A DNA stretch of 37,406 nt from Pseudomonas aylmerensis (GTDB lineage: Bacteria > Pseudomonadota > Gammaproteobacteria > Pseudomonadales > Pseudomonadaceae). Below the pieces are notes generated by a model. The model was not told where the DNA came from. It did not search any database and was given only the letters and a program-made list of their open reading frames with translations. Positions 24,716 to 32,222 of the stretch are shown in pieces (position 1 is the first letter of the stretch; the number at the start of each line of letters is the position of its first letter). The stretch lies in the NCBI RefSeq assembly GCF_001702265.1, contig NZ_MAUE01000027.1, forward strand, positions 1 through 37,406. Direction: 5' to 3'. The translations under genes were made by a program, and so were the position numbers.

Positions 24716-24743
24716 GCGGGTGTCCTCTCGTGTGTGGGTTCAG

Positions 24744-24765
24744 CCTCCGCCTGGAGAGGGGTCGG
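24744..24765 (-). promoter_or_regulatory. Conserved sulfur-locus leader motif, copy 2
   Basis: On the minus strand CCGACCCCTCTCC followed by AGGCGGAGG lies 28 bases before the TauD-family start. CCTCT/GGAGG can pair. Unlike copies 1 and 3 there is no AT-rich block 60 bases upstream, because the end of the rhodanese gene and its hairpin are there. This points to action at the RNA level rather than as part of a promoter. Confidence 0.5.
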
Positions 24766-24773
24766 ATGTGGGG

Positions 24774-24798
24774 GCCTGCACCCGGGGTGGGTGCAGGC
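24774..24798 (-). terminator. Hairpin after the rhodanese gene
   Basis: GCCTGCACCC-GGGGT-GGGTGCAGGC is a perfect 10-bp stem with a 5-base loop, 13 bases past the rhodanese stop on the minus strand. No T run follows, so termination may be partial or Rho-assisted. Confidence 0.5.
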
Positions 24799-24810
24799 GG
24801 GTCAGGTCAA

Positions 24811-26394
24811 TCAGATCACATAGAAACCGTGGGTGCCGTCGCGGCCCAGTTGCTCGACCAGGCCGAATTCCCAGTCCAGGTAAGCCTGCATGGCTTCCTT
24901 GGGGTTGTCGGTGCCTTCGTATGGACGGCGATAGCGGTCGATGCGCGGCGAGGCCAGGTGGGTCTCGCCTTCCTCCAGCGGCAGTTGCGCGTTGATCCAG
25001 CCGGCGGTGCCGTCCTGCAGCAGGAACACCTGCTTGCCGGTGATGGCCTCGACCTCGGCCACCGCCAGGCGCGCCAGTTGGCTGCTGCCGCAGGTGAGTA
25101 CATAGCGCTGGGCGGCCGGCACCTTGGCCAGGGCTTCGGGCAACTGCGCGCGCAGGGCCCACCAGGCACCGGGGATATGGCGCTTCACGTAGTTGGCGCT
25201 GGCAGTGAAGTCCAGCACCACGGTATCGCCGTGGGCCTGCCATTCGGCGAGGGTCTGCGGGCTGATCAATTCGGCCTGGGGCGGCGCGGGCACCGGCGCG
25301 ACCCAGGCGCCTTTTTCGCTGAAGTGCGCCGCTTGCAGGTCATCCAGCACGTGCACTTCCCAGCCCAGTTGCGCGAGCCAGGAGGCGGACATGTTGGCAC
25401 GCACGCCGTCGTCATCCGCCAGCACCAGGCGCGCACCGCGCACACTGGCGACGTGGTCGGTTTCCTGCACCAACTGGCCGCCGGGGGTGGAGCGGGCGCC
25501 CGGCAGGTGGCCGGCTTCGAATTCTTCCGGGGTGCGCACATCGAACAGGTAGGTGGTGCGCGCGGTTTGCTGCTGCCAGGCGTGCAGATCGGCGAGGGTG
25601 GCCCGGCCAACGCGGGCCTTGTCGGCGACGCGGCGCGCATCGACGGCGGCGACCTGGCGGTGTTCTTCCGAGGTCGGTGCAAAGCGGCGTGATTGGCCGT
25701 GGGCGAGTTTCTGCCCGGCCAATGTCCAGCCGATGGTGCCGTTGCGCAGTGCGGAGACGGGGTTGGCCACGCCGGCGTTGATCAGCGACTGCGTGCCGAT
25801 AATGCTGCGGGTCCGCCCGGCGCAGTTGACGATGATGCGGGTGGCCGGGTCGGGCGCCAGTTCACGGGCGCGCAGTACCAGTTCGGCACCGGGCACGCTG
25901 ATGCCGGTGGGGATGCTCATGGTCTGGTATTCGTCGAAGCGGCGGGCGTCGAGCACCACCACATCGGCCTGGTTATCGAGCAGCGCCTGCACTTCTTCAG
26001 CGGCTAGCGAGGGTGTGTGGCGCTCGCTTTCGACCAGCTCGCCGAATGCCTTGCTGGGCACGTTGACGTCGATAAACAGCTCGCCACCGGCCTGGCGCCA
26101 ACCTTCCAGCCCGCCTTCAAGCAGGCTCACCTGGGTGTAGCCCAGCGCAACCAGGCGCTCGGCGGCGCGGGCGGCCAGGCCTTCACCGTTGTCGTAGACG
26201 GTGACCTGGGTGTCACGGCGCGGGATGCGCGAATACACCTCCAGCTCCAGCTTGGACAGCGGGATGTTCGCGGCGAACAGCGGGTGGGACTCGGCAAATG
26301 GCGCTTCTTCGCGCACGTCTACCAGGGCGACTTCTTCACGGTCCAACAGGGCCTGGCGAATCCGGGCGAAGCTACGGGTCGATACGGTACTCAT
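24811..26394 (-). CDS. Four-domain rhodanese (sulfurtransferase), PA2603-like
   Basis: The product is 527 aa with four rhodanese domains at about 5-105, 125-235, 262-365 and 375-480. Domains 2 and 4 have the active-site cysteine, C191 (IVNCAGRTRS) and C435 (LTCGSSQLAR). Domains 1 and 3 have Asp-rich loops instead (VYDNGEGLAAR near 68 and VLADDDGVRAN near 327). It probably transfers sulfane sulfur in the cytosol. The start overlaps the thiol dioxygenase stop by 4 bases (26391-26394), and this gene pair with a nearby LysR gene matches PA2601-PA2603 of P. aeruginosa as I recall it. It may process sulfinates or persulfides made by its partner. Confidence 0.9.
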   Translation of the reverse strand: MSTVSTRSFARIRQALLDREEVALVDVREEAPFAESHPLFAANIPLSKLELEVYSRIPRRDTQVTVYDNGEGLAARAAERLVALGYTQVSLLEGGLEGWRQAGGELFIDVNVPSKAFGELVESERHTPSLAAEEVQALLDNQADVVVLDARRFDEYQTMSIPTGISVPGAELVLRARELAPDPATRIIVNCAGRTRSIIGTQSLINAGVANPVSALRNGTIGWTLAGQKLAHGQSRRFAPTSEEHRQVAAVDARRVADKARVGRATLADLHAWQQQTARTTYLFDVRTPEEFEAGHLPGARSTPGGQLVQETDHVASVRGARLVLADDDGVRANMSASWLAQLGWEVHVLDDLQAAHFSEKGAWVAPVPAPPQAELISPQTLAEWQAHGDTVVLDFTASANYVKRHIPGAWWALRAQLPEALAKVPAAQRYVLTCGSSQLARLAVAEVEAITGKQVFLLQDGTAGWINAQLPLEEGETHLASPRIDRYRRPYEGTDNPKEAMQAYLDWEFGLVEQLGRDGTHGFYVI

Positions 26395-27002
26395 AGGGCA
26401 GGGCTCTTTTCTTTGGACAAATCCCAGATATTCGGGAGGAAGGCGTTGGAATAACCGGAGATAAACAGTTTCTCGCTGCCGTCGGGCTGGTACACCGCGC
26501 GGCGCACGGCACCGATATTGGCGCCGTACACATGAATGCTGATGGACACCTGGTCGCTGTGGGCATTGCTGACCTGATGGATATCGCCGACCTTGGGCGA
26601 CACCGCCTCGACCTGGCCCGGCACCAGCTGGATCGGCTTGCCTTCGGCGACCAGGCGACCGTCAGGCGCGCGCTCGAAGCCTTGGGAAAATTCCGCGCCG
26701 CGCAACATGCCGATCAGGCCCCACACTCGGTGGTCATGGATCGGCGTGCTTTGCCCCGGCCCCCAGACAAAACTGACGATACTGAAGCGCTGGCGCGAAT
26801 CGGCATGCAGCAAAAATTGCTGGTAGCGCTCGGGGTCGGGTTGGGCAAATTCATCGGGGAGCCAGTCATCATGGCTGACCAGTTGCGCGAGCAGTTTGCC
26901 GCCACGGTGCAACAGGTCGCCTTCGCGTGGATTGCCGTCGATCAATTCCGCCAGGGCGCCTATGAAGGCTCTGAGTCTCTCGGGGTGTCGGGCCTGGGTC
27001 AT
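26391..27002 (-). CDS. 3-mercaptopropionate/cysteine dioxygenase (cupin thiol dioxygenase, PA2602-like)
   Basis: The product is 203 aa. The cupin iron ligands are H89 and H91 (TPIHDHRVWG) and H142 (KVGDIHQVSN). These positions, and stretches such as SFVWGPGQ, SISIHVYGANIGAVRRAV and NIWDLSKE, agree with my memory of PA2602, the P. aeruginosa 3-mercaptopropionate dioxygenase, which oxidises thiols to sulfinates and also accepts cysteine. It is the first gene of the minus-strand run and is divergent from a LysR gene across an AT-rich 213-base gap that probably holds both promoters. Assignment of the preferred thiol is from family memory. Confidence 0.9.
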   Translation of the reverse strand: MTQARHPERLRAFIGALAELIDGNPREGDLLHRGGKLLAQLVSHDDWLPDEFAQPDPERYQQFLLHADSRQRFSIVSFVWGPGQSTPIHDHRVWGLIGMLRGAEFSQGFERAPDGRLVAEGKPIQLVPGQVEAVSPKVGDIHQVSNAHSDQVSISIHVYGANIGAVRRAVYQPDGSEKLFISGYSNAFLPNIWDLSKEKSPAL

Positions 27003-27215
27003 GACAATTCCATCGGTGGGTGTTGATGGGTTTATCTAAGCATAATGTTTATAGTTAATATGCTATTTTTTAATGATTAGCTTATAGCTGCAGGTAATTT
27101 AGAACCGGTCTGAATAGCGTTAGACGTTATCGATTGCAGCGCGGGCTATCCAGACAGCGTTCCTGCAACTATGCTTCGCACACATCTTAATGACTGTTCT
27201 CTATGTGCGGCCCAA
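27003..27215. promoter_or_regulatory. Divergent AT-rich regulatory gap between the dioxygenase and LysR genes
   Basis: The stretch about 27035-27085 is strongly AT-rich (ATAATGTTTATAGTTAATAT, then ATTAGCTTATAG) inside GC-rich DNA. ATTAGCTTA at 27076-27084 recurs exactly at 28257-28265, before the class II aldolase gene. As in many LysR systems this gap likely holds the operator of the divergent regulator. No single promoter can be fixed. Confidence 0.45.
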
Positions 27216-28121
27216 ATGAAAATTGACGATATCGATGCCTTTGTCGAAGTGATTCGTTGCCAGTCCATCAGCCATGCCGCCGAGTCGTTGCAACTGACCC
27301 AGCCGGCCATAACTCGCCGTGTGCAGAACTTCGAGCAGGCACTGGGTGTGGAGTTGTTCGACCGCAACACCAAGCCCCTCAAGCCTACGCTGATCGGCAC
27401 CCGCGTCTATGAGCAATGCCGGCTGATCCTGCGCGAGATGGATGCCCTGCGCGAGCTGGTCGCCACCGACGCACCGCCCACCGGCCTGCTGCGCCTGGGC
27501 GTGCCGCAGACCATCGGCGACGTGGTGCTGCTCGACGCACTCAAGCACCTGCGCACCGAATACCCCGACCTGCGCGCCCAGGTCGCCACCGGCTGGGGCA
27601 GCCAGCTGGTGGGCAAGATCGAGCGCGGTGAGCTGGACGCCGCGGCGGCGCTGTTCCCGGCCGGCAAGATTTTCCCGGACAACGTAGTGGGCGAGTCGAT
27701 CGGCAAGATGGAATTGGTGGTGGTGTGTGCCAAGGCACAACTGCCGAAGAAACCCTGCAAGCTGGCGGACGTGTACCAGAGCGGCTGGATCCTCAACCCG
27801 GACGGTTGCGGCTTCCGCGCGGGGTTGCAGCGCACTTTGTCGGACCAGGGCCTGGCCTTGCGGGTCAACCTGGAAACCTTCGGCACCGAGCTGCAACTGG
27901 GCCTGGTGGCGGACGGCCTCGGCCTGGGCCTGGTGCCACGGCCCCTGCTGGAGCGCAGCGCGCACCGCGAGCAACTGGCGGTGATGCCGCTCAAGGACTT
28001 CAAGCCGGTGATGGACCTGTGGCTGATCTACCCGCACTTCCTCGGCAACCTGCAGGGGCCGGTGGATGCGTTCGGCAAGCTGGTGGCAAATTCCCTGCAC
28101 AAGATCCGCAACGCCGCCTGA
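27216..28121 (+). CDS. LysR family transcriptional regulator (PA2601-like)
   Basis: The product is 301 aa from ATG 27216 (MKIDDIDAFVEVIRCQSISH). An in-frame ATG 45 bases upstream gives a non-conserved extension. The HTH region is residues 4-60 (AAESLQLTQPAITRRVQNFE, LFDRNTKPLKPT), and the effector domain about 88-295 (TGLLRLGVPQTIGD). It is divergent from the thiol dioxygenase, the usual arrangement for an LTTR that controls its neighbour, and by position it could also govern the aldolase and monooxygenase genes to the right. The Shine-Dalgarno sequence is poor. Confidence 0.9.
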   Translation: MKIDDIDAFVEVIRCQSISHAAESLQLTQPAITRRVQNFEQALGVELFDRNTKPLKPTLIGTRVYEQCRLILREMDALRELVATDAPPTGLLRLGVPQTIGDVVLLDALKHLRTEYPDLRAQVATGWGSQLVGKIERGELDAAAALFPAGKIFPDNVVGESIGKMELVVVCAKAQLPKKPCKLADVYQSGWILNPDGCGFRAGLQRTLSDQGLALRVNLETFGTELQLGLVADGLGLGLVPRPLLERSAHREQLAVMPLKDFKPVMDLWLIYPHFLGNLQGPVDAFGKLVANSLHKIRNAA

Positions 28122-28134
28122 CCCGCCCGGTGCA

Positions 28135-28212
28135 GGAGCCCGGCTGGCCGGCGATGAGACCCTCGAGACCAGGGCATTGCTCAAGGACGCCATCGCCGGC
28201 AAGCCGGGCTCC
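28135..28212. repeat. Inverted repeat after the LysR gene (REP-like hairpin)
   Basis: GGAGCCCGGCTGGCCGGCGA at 28135 faces TCGCCGGCAAGCCGGGCTCC ending at 28212, with one internal mismatch. It forms a long stem around about 34 bases just after the LysR stop, and may end that transcript. It is of a different sequence family from the GTGGGAG elements. Confidence 0.75.
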
Positions 28213-28310
28213 GGCAGGGGGAGATGGTGTTGGTTGGGTTATAAAAAAATATGATAATTAGCTTAGATTAAAATGTGCTTTTTATTATTTTTTTGCATCC
28301 CCTAGGCTTG

Positions 28311-28339
28311 CCTGGAAGTCCTTAAGGCCATCCAGGAAG
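28311..28339 (+). promoter_or_regulatory. Symmetric dyad over the aldolase ribosome-binding site
   Basis: CCTGGA (28311-28316), 3 bases, CCTTAAGG (28320-28327), 3 bases, TCCAGG (28331-28336): a 26-base dyad with perfect spacing symmetry. The likely Shine-Dalgarno sequence AGGAAG (28334-28339) overlaps the right arm, 7 bases before ATG 28347. It could be a protein operator or an RNA hairpin masking translation; both are inference. Confidence 0.5.
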
Positions 28340-28346
28340 TTTTGCC

Positions 28347-29141
28347 ATGAGCAGCGTCACCTCGATCTCCAGCGTTTCCAACAATGTTCGCCAGCGCGTC
28401 ACTCCGGAAGAATGGGAAGTGCGCGTCAAACTGGCCGCCGCTTATCGCCTGGCGGCCCTGTACAAGTGGACCGACCACATCTACACGCACTTCTCCGCCC
28501 GCGTACCGGGACCGGAGGAGCATTTCCTGATCAACGCCTTCGGCCTGTTGTTCGATGAAATCAGCGCCTCCAACCTGGTCAAGGTCGACCTCGACGGCAC
28601 CATCGTCGACGACCCTACCGGCCTGGGCATCAACTACGCCGGCTACGTGATCCACAGCGCCATCCACGGCGCACGCCACGACTTGCAAGCAGTGCTGCAC
28701 ACGCATACACGCGACGGCATCGCAGTGTCGGCGCAGAAAGACGGCCTGCTGCCGATCTCCCAGCATTCCATCGGTTTCTCCGGGCGCGTGGCTTACCACG
28801 GCTACGAAGGCGTGGCGCTGGACCTCGACGAGCGCGAGCGCCTGGTCGCCGACCTGGGTGACAAGAGTGTGATGATCCTGCGCAACCACGGCCTGTTGAC
28901 CGCCGGGATCAGCGTCGAACACGCCTTCCAGCAACTGCAGGGGCTGGAGCGTGCGTGCAATATCCAGATCGCGGCGCAGGCGGCGGGCAACGCAGAGTTG
29001 ATCTTCCCGCCGGCCGAGGTGGTGGCCAAGGTCGAGAAGCAGGCTGAGGCATTCAAGGCGGGGGATGGACCGGGGGTGGCGCGGCATTGGAATGCGCTGA
29101 TCCGGCAGTTGGAACGCACCGATACCGACTACAAGAACTGA
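28347..29141 (+). CDS. Class II aldolase/adducin family protein
   Basis: The product is 264 aa. Zinc ligands typical of the family are H118 and H120 (LHTHTRDG) and H181 (LRNHGLLT), with LYKWTDHIYTHFSAR and FLINAFGLLFDEI in the N-terminal half. Members include fuculose-phosphate-type aldolases, decarboxylases and adducin-like proteins without known activity; the substrate cannot be set here. It lies inside the organosulfur region, so it may cleave the carbon skeleton left after desulfonation. It converges with the SsuD-like gene across a hairpin. Its start is overlapped by a striking dyad. Confidence 0.88.
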   Translation: MSSVTSISSVSNNVRQRVTPEEWEVRVKLAAAYRLAALYKWTDHIYTHFSARVPGPEEHFLINAFGLLFDEISASNLVKVDLDGTIVDDPTGLGINYAGYVIHSAIHGARHDLQAVLHTHTRDGIAVSAQKDGLLPISQHSIGFSGRVAYHGYEGVALDLDERERLVADLGDKSVMILRNHGLLTAGISVEHAFQQLQGLERACNIQIAAQAAGNAELIFPPAEVVAKVEKQAEAFKAGDGPGVARHWNALIRQLERTDTDYKN

Positions 29142-29154
29142 TCTGCATATAAGC

Positions 29155-29178
29155 GCCAGCCCCCCGGCAGGGGCTGGC
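29155..29178. terminator. Bidirectional hairpin between convergent genes
   Basis: GCCAGCCCC-CCGGCA-GGGGCTGGC is a perfect 9-bp stem, 13 bases after the aldolase stop and 25 bases after the SsuD-like stop on the other strand. The T run is short, but the position between convergent genes fits a shared terminator. Confidence 0.65.
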
Positions 29179-29203
29179 TTGCCTGCGCCTGCAGGGCGTG
29201 TGT

Positions 29204-30286
29204 TTATGCCACTTGTTGTGCTTGCTCGCGCTCGGCGATCAGCTGGCGGGTGAGCGGGATCAACCGCTTGCCGTAATCGATCGCATCGTTGAGCGGATCG
29301 AACCCACGGATCAGGAAGGTGGTGATCCCCAAGTCGTAGTAATCCACCAGCGCCTCGGCGACTTGCTCGGCGGTCCCGACCAGTGAGGTCGAATTTCCCT
29401 GGGCCCCGAGCAAGCCCGCAATCCCGGTCCACAGACGCTTGTCCAGGCGCGAGCCTTGTGCCGCCGCTGCCAGCAAGCGGCGCGAGCCCTCGTTCGGTGG
29501 TTCGCGGCGCACAAAGCCATTCTTCTCGGCCAGCGCGGTAGCCTGCTGCAGGATGGTCTCGGCACGTGCCCATGCCAGTTCCTCGGTCTCGGCCAGGATC
29601 GGCCGCAACGACAGGCTGAAGCGGATGGTGCGCCCGTGCTTGGCCGCCTCGGCGCGTACCTGGGTCACGATCTCGCGCACTTGCTCATAGGTTTCGCCCC
29701 ACAGCGCGTACACGTCGGCATGCTTGCCCGCCACTTCAATCGCGGCCTGGGAGGAACCGCCGAAGTACAGCGGGATATGCGGCTGTTGCGGCGACTTCAC
29801 CGTGGAATACGCGCCTTCGACCTGGTAGTAGGTGCCCGTGAAGTCGAACGGTTGCTCGCTGGTCCATTCCTGGCGCACCACGCTCAAGTATTCGTCAGTG
29901 CGCGCGTAGCGTTCGTCCTTGCCGATATGGCTGCCATCGGCGCGCAGTTCGCGGTCGTCGCCGCCGGTGATGATATGCACGGCGGTGCGCCCGCCGTTGA
30001 ATACGTCGAGGGTGGTGAACTGGCGGGCGGCCAGGGTCGGCTGGGCAAAGCCTGGGCGATGCGCGATCAGAAATTGCAGCTTCTTGGTCACGCTGGCGGC
30101 ATGCGAGGCGATCAGCGTGCTGTCCGGGCTATTGGAATGGAAGGCCACCAGGGCGCGGTCGAAGCCGGCCTCTTCGTGGGCGCGGGCCACGGTTTCCACG
30201 TAGTCCGGTTGCAGGGTCGGGCCGCTGCGCGGGTGGATCTCGGAAGCGTGGTGGCCGCCGATGTAGCCGATGAATTCAATGCTCAT
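29204..30286 (-). CDS. SsuD-like FMNH2-dependent alkanesulfonate monooxygenase (LLM class)
   Basis: From MSIEFIGYIG the product is 360 aa; an in-frame ATG 66 bases upstream would translate the leader motif and is rejected because AAGGACAG precedes the inner ATG. LLM hallmarks: FDRALVAFHSNSPDS, LQFLIAHRPGF, GRTAVHIITGGDDRELRADG and PLYFGGSSQAAIEVAGKHAD. The HIITGGDD region resembles SsuD, which splits C1-C14 sulfonates to aldehyde and sulfite with FMNH2 from a reductase that is not seen here. It is divergent from the ABC permease/ATPase pair across about 270 bases of AT-rich DNA, the arrangement expected of an ssu-type regulon. Confidence 0.9.
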   Translation of the reverse strand: MSIEFIGYIGGHHASEIHPRSGPTLQPDYVETVARAHEEAGFDRALVAFHSNSPDSTLIASHAASVTKKLQFLIAHRPGFAQPTLAARQFTTLDVFNGGRTAVHIITGGDDRELRADGSHIGKDERYARTDEYLSVVRQEWTSEQPFDFTGTYYQVEGAYSTVKSPQQPHIPLYFGGSSQAAIEVAGKHADVYALWGETYEQVREIVTQVRAEAAKHGRTIRFSLSLRPILAETEELAWARAETILQQATALAEKNGFVRREPPNEGSRRLLAAAAQGSRLDKRLWTGIAGLLGAQGNSTSLVGTAEQVAEALVDYYDLGITTFLIRGFDPLNDAIDYGKRLIPLTRQLIAEREQAQQVA

Positions 30287-30316
30287 GGTCTGTCCTTGTC
30301 GAGTTCGCGGGTTGCA

Positions 30317-30338
30317 CCTCCGCCGGGCAGGGGGTCGG
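30317..30338 (-). promoter_or_regulatory. Conserved sulfur-locus leader motif, copy 3
   Basis: On the minus strand CCGACCCCCTGCCC followed by GGCGGAGG sits 30 bases before the SsuD-like start codon. GGCGGAGG and CCGACCCC are identical to copies 1 and 2, while the centre varies. The AT-rich 12-mer TAATTATTAAAA lies 60 bases further upstream (30399-30410). Confidence 0.5.
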
Positions 30339-30383
30339 TTATTCGCGTCCAAAGTAGGGGCAGGGAAGGGGCCTGTAAAATGC

Positions 30384-30475
30384 CGATTGGTTCTAACCTA
30401 ATTATTAAAAAACAGAATCATAAATTATTTGATGTATCAGTAATTTGCATGTTGATTGCATTAGGTTATTCCCAG
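30384..30475. promoter_or_regulatory. AT-rich control region between divergent sulfonate genes
   Basis: Holds TAATTATTAAAA (30399-30410) and TATTTGAT (30426-30433), both shared with 19337-19356. It also has CTAACCTAATTA and a later GATTGCATTAGGTTATT, in which CTAACCTAAT/ATTAGGTTA are roughly inverted. It lies between the SsuD-like gene and the ABC permease gene and probably drives both. An activator such as CysB is the obvious candidate; no direct evidence. Confidence 0.4.
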
Positions 30476-30559
30476 AAAGACTTTCACCAGGTTTTTTTAT
30501 GCGCTTAGCATGGACCCGCAACGGCGCTCCCGGCCGTGACGTTTTGAACAGGAAGGCCA

Positions 30560-31381
30560 ATGACCGAGACGATTTCCCTCAATAAAGCCGAGGGTCAGCT
30601 GAAAGCGACCCGTGGCTGGCGCACGCCCGACGCGGTGCTGCGGCTGGTCAGCCCGATCGTGCTGTTGCTGCTCTGGGAGCTGGCCTCGCAGCTGGGCTGG
30701 ATCCCCACGCGCGTGATCGCCGCGCCTTCGCAGATCGGCGGCACGCTGTGGGCGATGATCGTCTCCGGCGAACTCGGCAAGCACCTGCTGGTGTCGCTGC
30801 AACGCGCGTTGTTCGGCTTGAGTATCGGCGTCAGCATCGGCGTGGTGGCGGCCTTGATCACCGGCTTGTCCAAGCGCGGCGAGGTGATCCTCGATTCGCC
30901 CATGCAGATGCTGCGCACCATTCCTTCGCTGGCCCTGGTGCCGCTGTTCATCCTGTGGTTCGGCATTGGTGAGTTCACCAAGATCGCGCTGATCGTCACC
31001 GGCACCACTTTCCCGGTGTACCTCAACCTGTTCGCCGGCATCCGCAACATCGACCCCAAGTTGATCGAGGCTGCCAACACTCTGGGCCTGAACCGTCGCG
31101 AGCTGATCTGGCATGTGATCTTGCCCGGCTCGTTGCCCTCGTTTTTTGTCGGCTTGCGCTATGCCCTGGGCATCTCGTGGCTGGCACTGGTGTTTGTCGA
31201 GCAGATCAACACCACCGCCGGCATCGGCTTCCTCGCCAGTGATGCCCGCGATTTCATGCGCACCGATGTCATCGTGATCTGCCTGCTGATCTACAGCGTG
31301 CTCGGCCTGTTGATCGACGGCCTGATCCGCACCCTCGAACGTTTCGCCCTGGCCTGGCGCCCATCCTTTGTGAGGAACTGA
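30560..31381 (+). CDS. ABC transporter permease, sulfonate/sulfate-ester type (SsuC/AtsB-like)
   Basis: The product is 273 aa with about six membrane helices. The EAA loop that docks the ATPase is at 170-190 (EAANTLGLNRRELIWHVILP), with PSLALVPLFILWFGIGEFTK before it, as in SsuC/TauC. It forms the inner-membrane channel with the ATPase that starts 1 base after its stop. No binding protein is next to it; the best candidate is at 18240. GGAAGG lies 6 bases before the ATG. Confidence 0.92.
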   Translation: MTETISLNKAEGQLKATRGWRTPDAVLRLVSPIVLLLLWELASQLGWIPTRVIAAPSQIGGTLWAMIVSGELGKHLLVSLQRALFGLSIGVSIGVVAALITGLSKRGEVILDSPMQMLRTIPSLALVPLFILWFGIGEFTKIALIVTGTTFPVYLNLFAGIRNIDPKLIEAANTLGLNRRELIWHVILPGSLPSFFVGLRYALGISWLALVFVEQINTTAGIGFLASDARDFMRTDVIVICLLIYSVLGLLIDGLIRTLERFALAWRPSFVRN

Positions 31382-31382
31382 T

Positions 31383-32141
31383 ATGTCGACGATTGAAGCT
31401 GCGGTGCAGTTGCGCAATGTGGTGCGCCAATTCGGCCAGCAACGGGTCATCGATGGGCTTGACCTGGACATCGCCCCCGGCGAATTCGTCGCCTTGCTCG
31501 GCGCCAGCGGCTCGGGCAAGACCACCTTGCTGCGCAGCCTGGCCGGGCTCGACAGTATCGACAGCGGCCAATTGCGGGTGCCCAAGGCGCGGGCGGCGGT
31601 GTTCCAGGAGCCGCGCCTGATGCCTTGGAAGCGCGCCTGGAAAAACGTGATCCTCGGCCTGCGCATTCCCGAAGCCAAGGCGCGGGCGGTGCAAGCCTTG
31701 ACGGAAGTCGGCCTGGCCCATCGCCTTGAGGCCTACCCGGCGACCCTCTCCGGCGGCGAAGCCCAGCGCGTGGCCCTGGCCCGTGGACTGGTGCGCGAAC
31801 CCAAGCTGTTGCTGCTGGACGAACCCTTCGCCGCCCTCGACGCACTGACCCGAATCAAGATGCACCGCCTGATCATCGAACTGTGGCGCAAGCACACACC
31901 GGCGGTGCTGCTGGTGACCCACGATGTGGACGAAGCAATCCTGCTGGCCGACCGGGTGATCGTGCTGGCCGACGGCAAGATCGCCGAGCAACTGCGCATC
32001 GATCTGCCGCGTTCGCGGGACACCGGCCAGGACGGTTTCCAGGCGATCCGGGCGCGCTTGCTGAACCTGCTCGGCGTGGAAGTCGATGCACCGGCGGCGC
32101 GTCCGCCGGCGATCAACCTGCGGCGCGTGGCGCATGGGTAA
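31383..32141 (+). CDS. ABC transporter ATPase, sulfonate/sulfate-ester type (SsuB/AtsC-like)
   Basis: The product is 252 aa. Walker A G40-A-S-G-S-G-K-T-T48, Q-loop Q75, signature LSGGEAQR at 122-129, Walker B LLLLDEP ending at D146-E147, H-loop H180. The short insert between Walker A and the Q-loop (RVPKARAAVFQEPRLMPWKR) is typical of SsuB. It powers import with the permease encoded just upstream. The stop at 32141 is followed by a small AGGCT-GACCG-AGCCT hairpin at 32143-32157. Confidence 0.93.
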   Translation: MSTIEAAVQLRNVVRQFGQQRVIDGLDLDIAPGEFVALLGASGSGKTTLLRSLAGLDSIDSGQLRVPKARAAVFQEPRLMPWKRAWKNVILGLRIPEAKARAVQALTEVGLAHRLEAYPATLSGGEAQRVALARGLVREPKLLLLDEPFAALDALTRIKMHRLIIELWRKHTPAVLLVTHDVDEAILLADRVIVLADGKIAEQLRIDLPRSRDTGQDGFQAIRARLLNLLGVEVDAPAARPPAINLRRVAHG

Positions 32142-32222
32142 AGGCTGACCGAGCCTAACGTTGTAATTTCGCCTGGCCTGAGGTCTGATGGGCGCCGAAA
32201 CGGGCACGTCAACGGTTGGGCA

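Noticed and set aside
30287..30352. Upstream start of the SsuD-like gene that would translate the leader motif
   Set aside because: The inner ATG at 30286 has a good ribosome-binding site and matches the family N-terminus; the extension is Arg/Pro-rich and arises from the motif.
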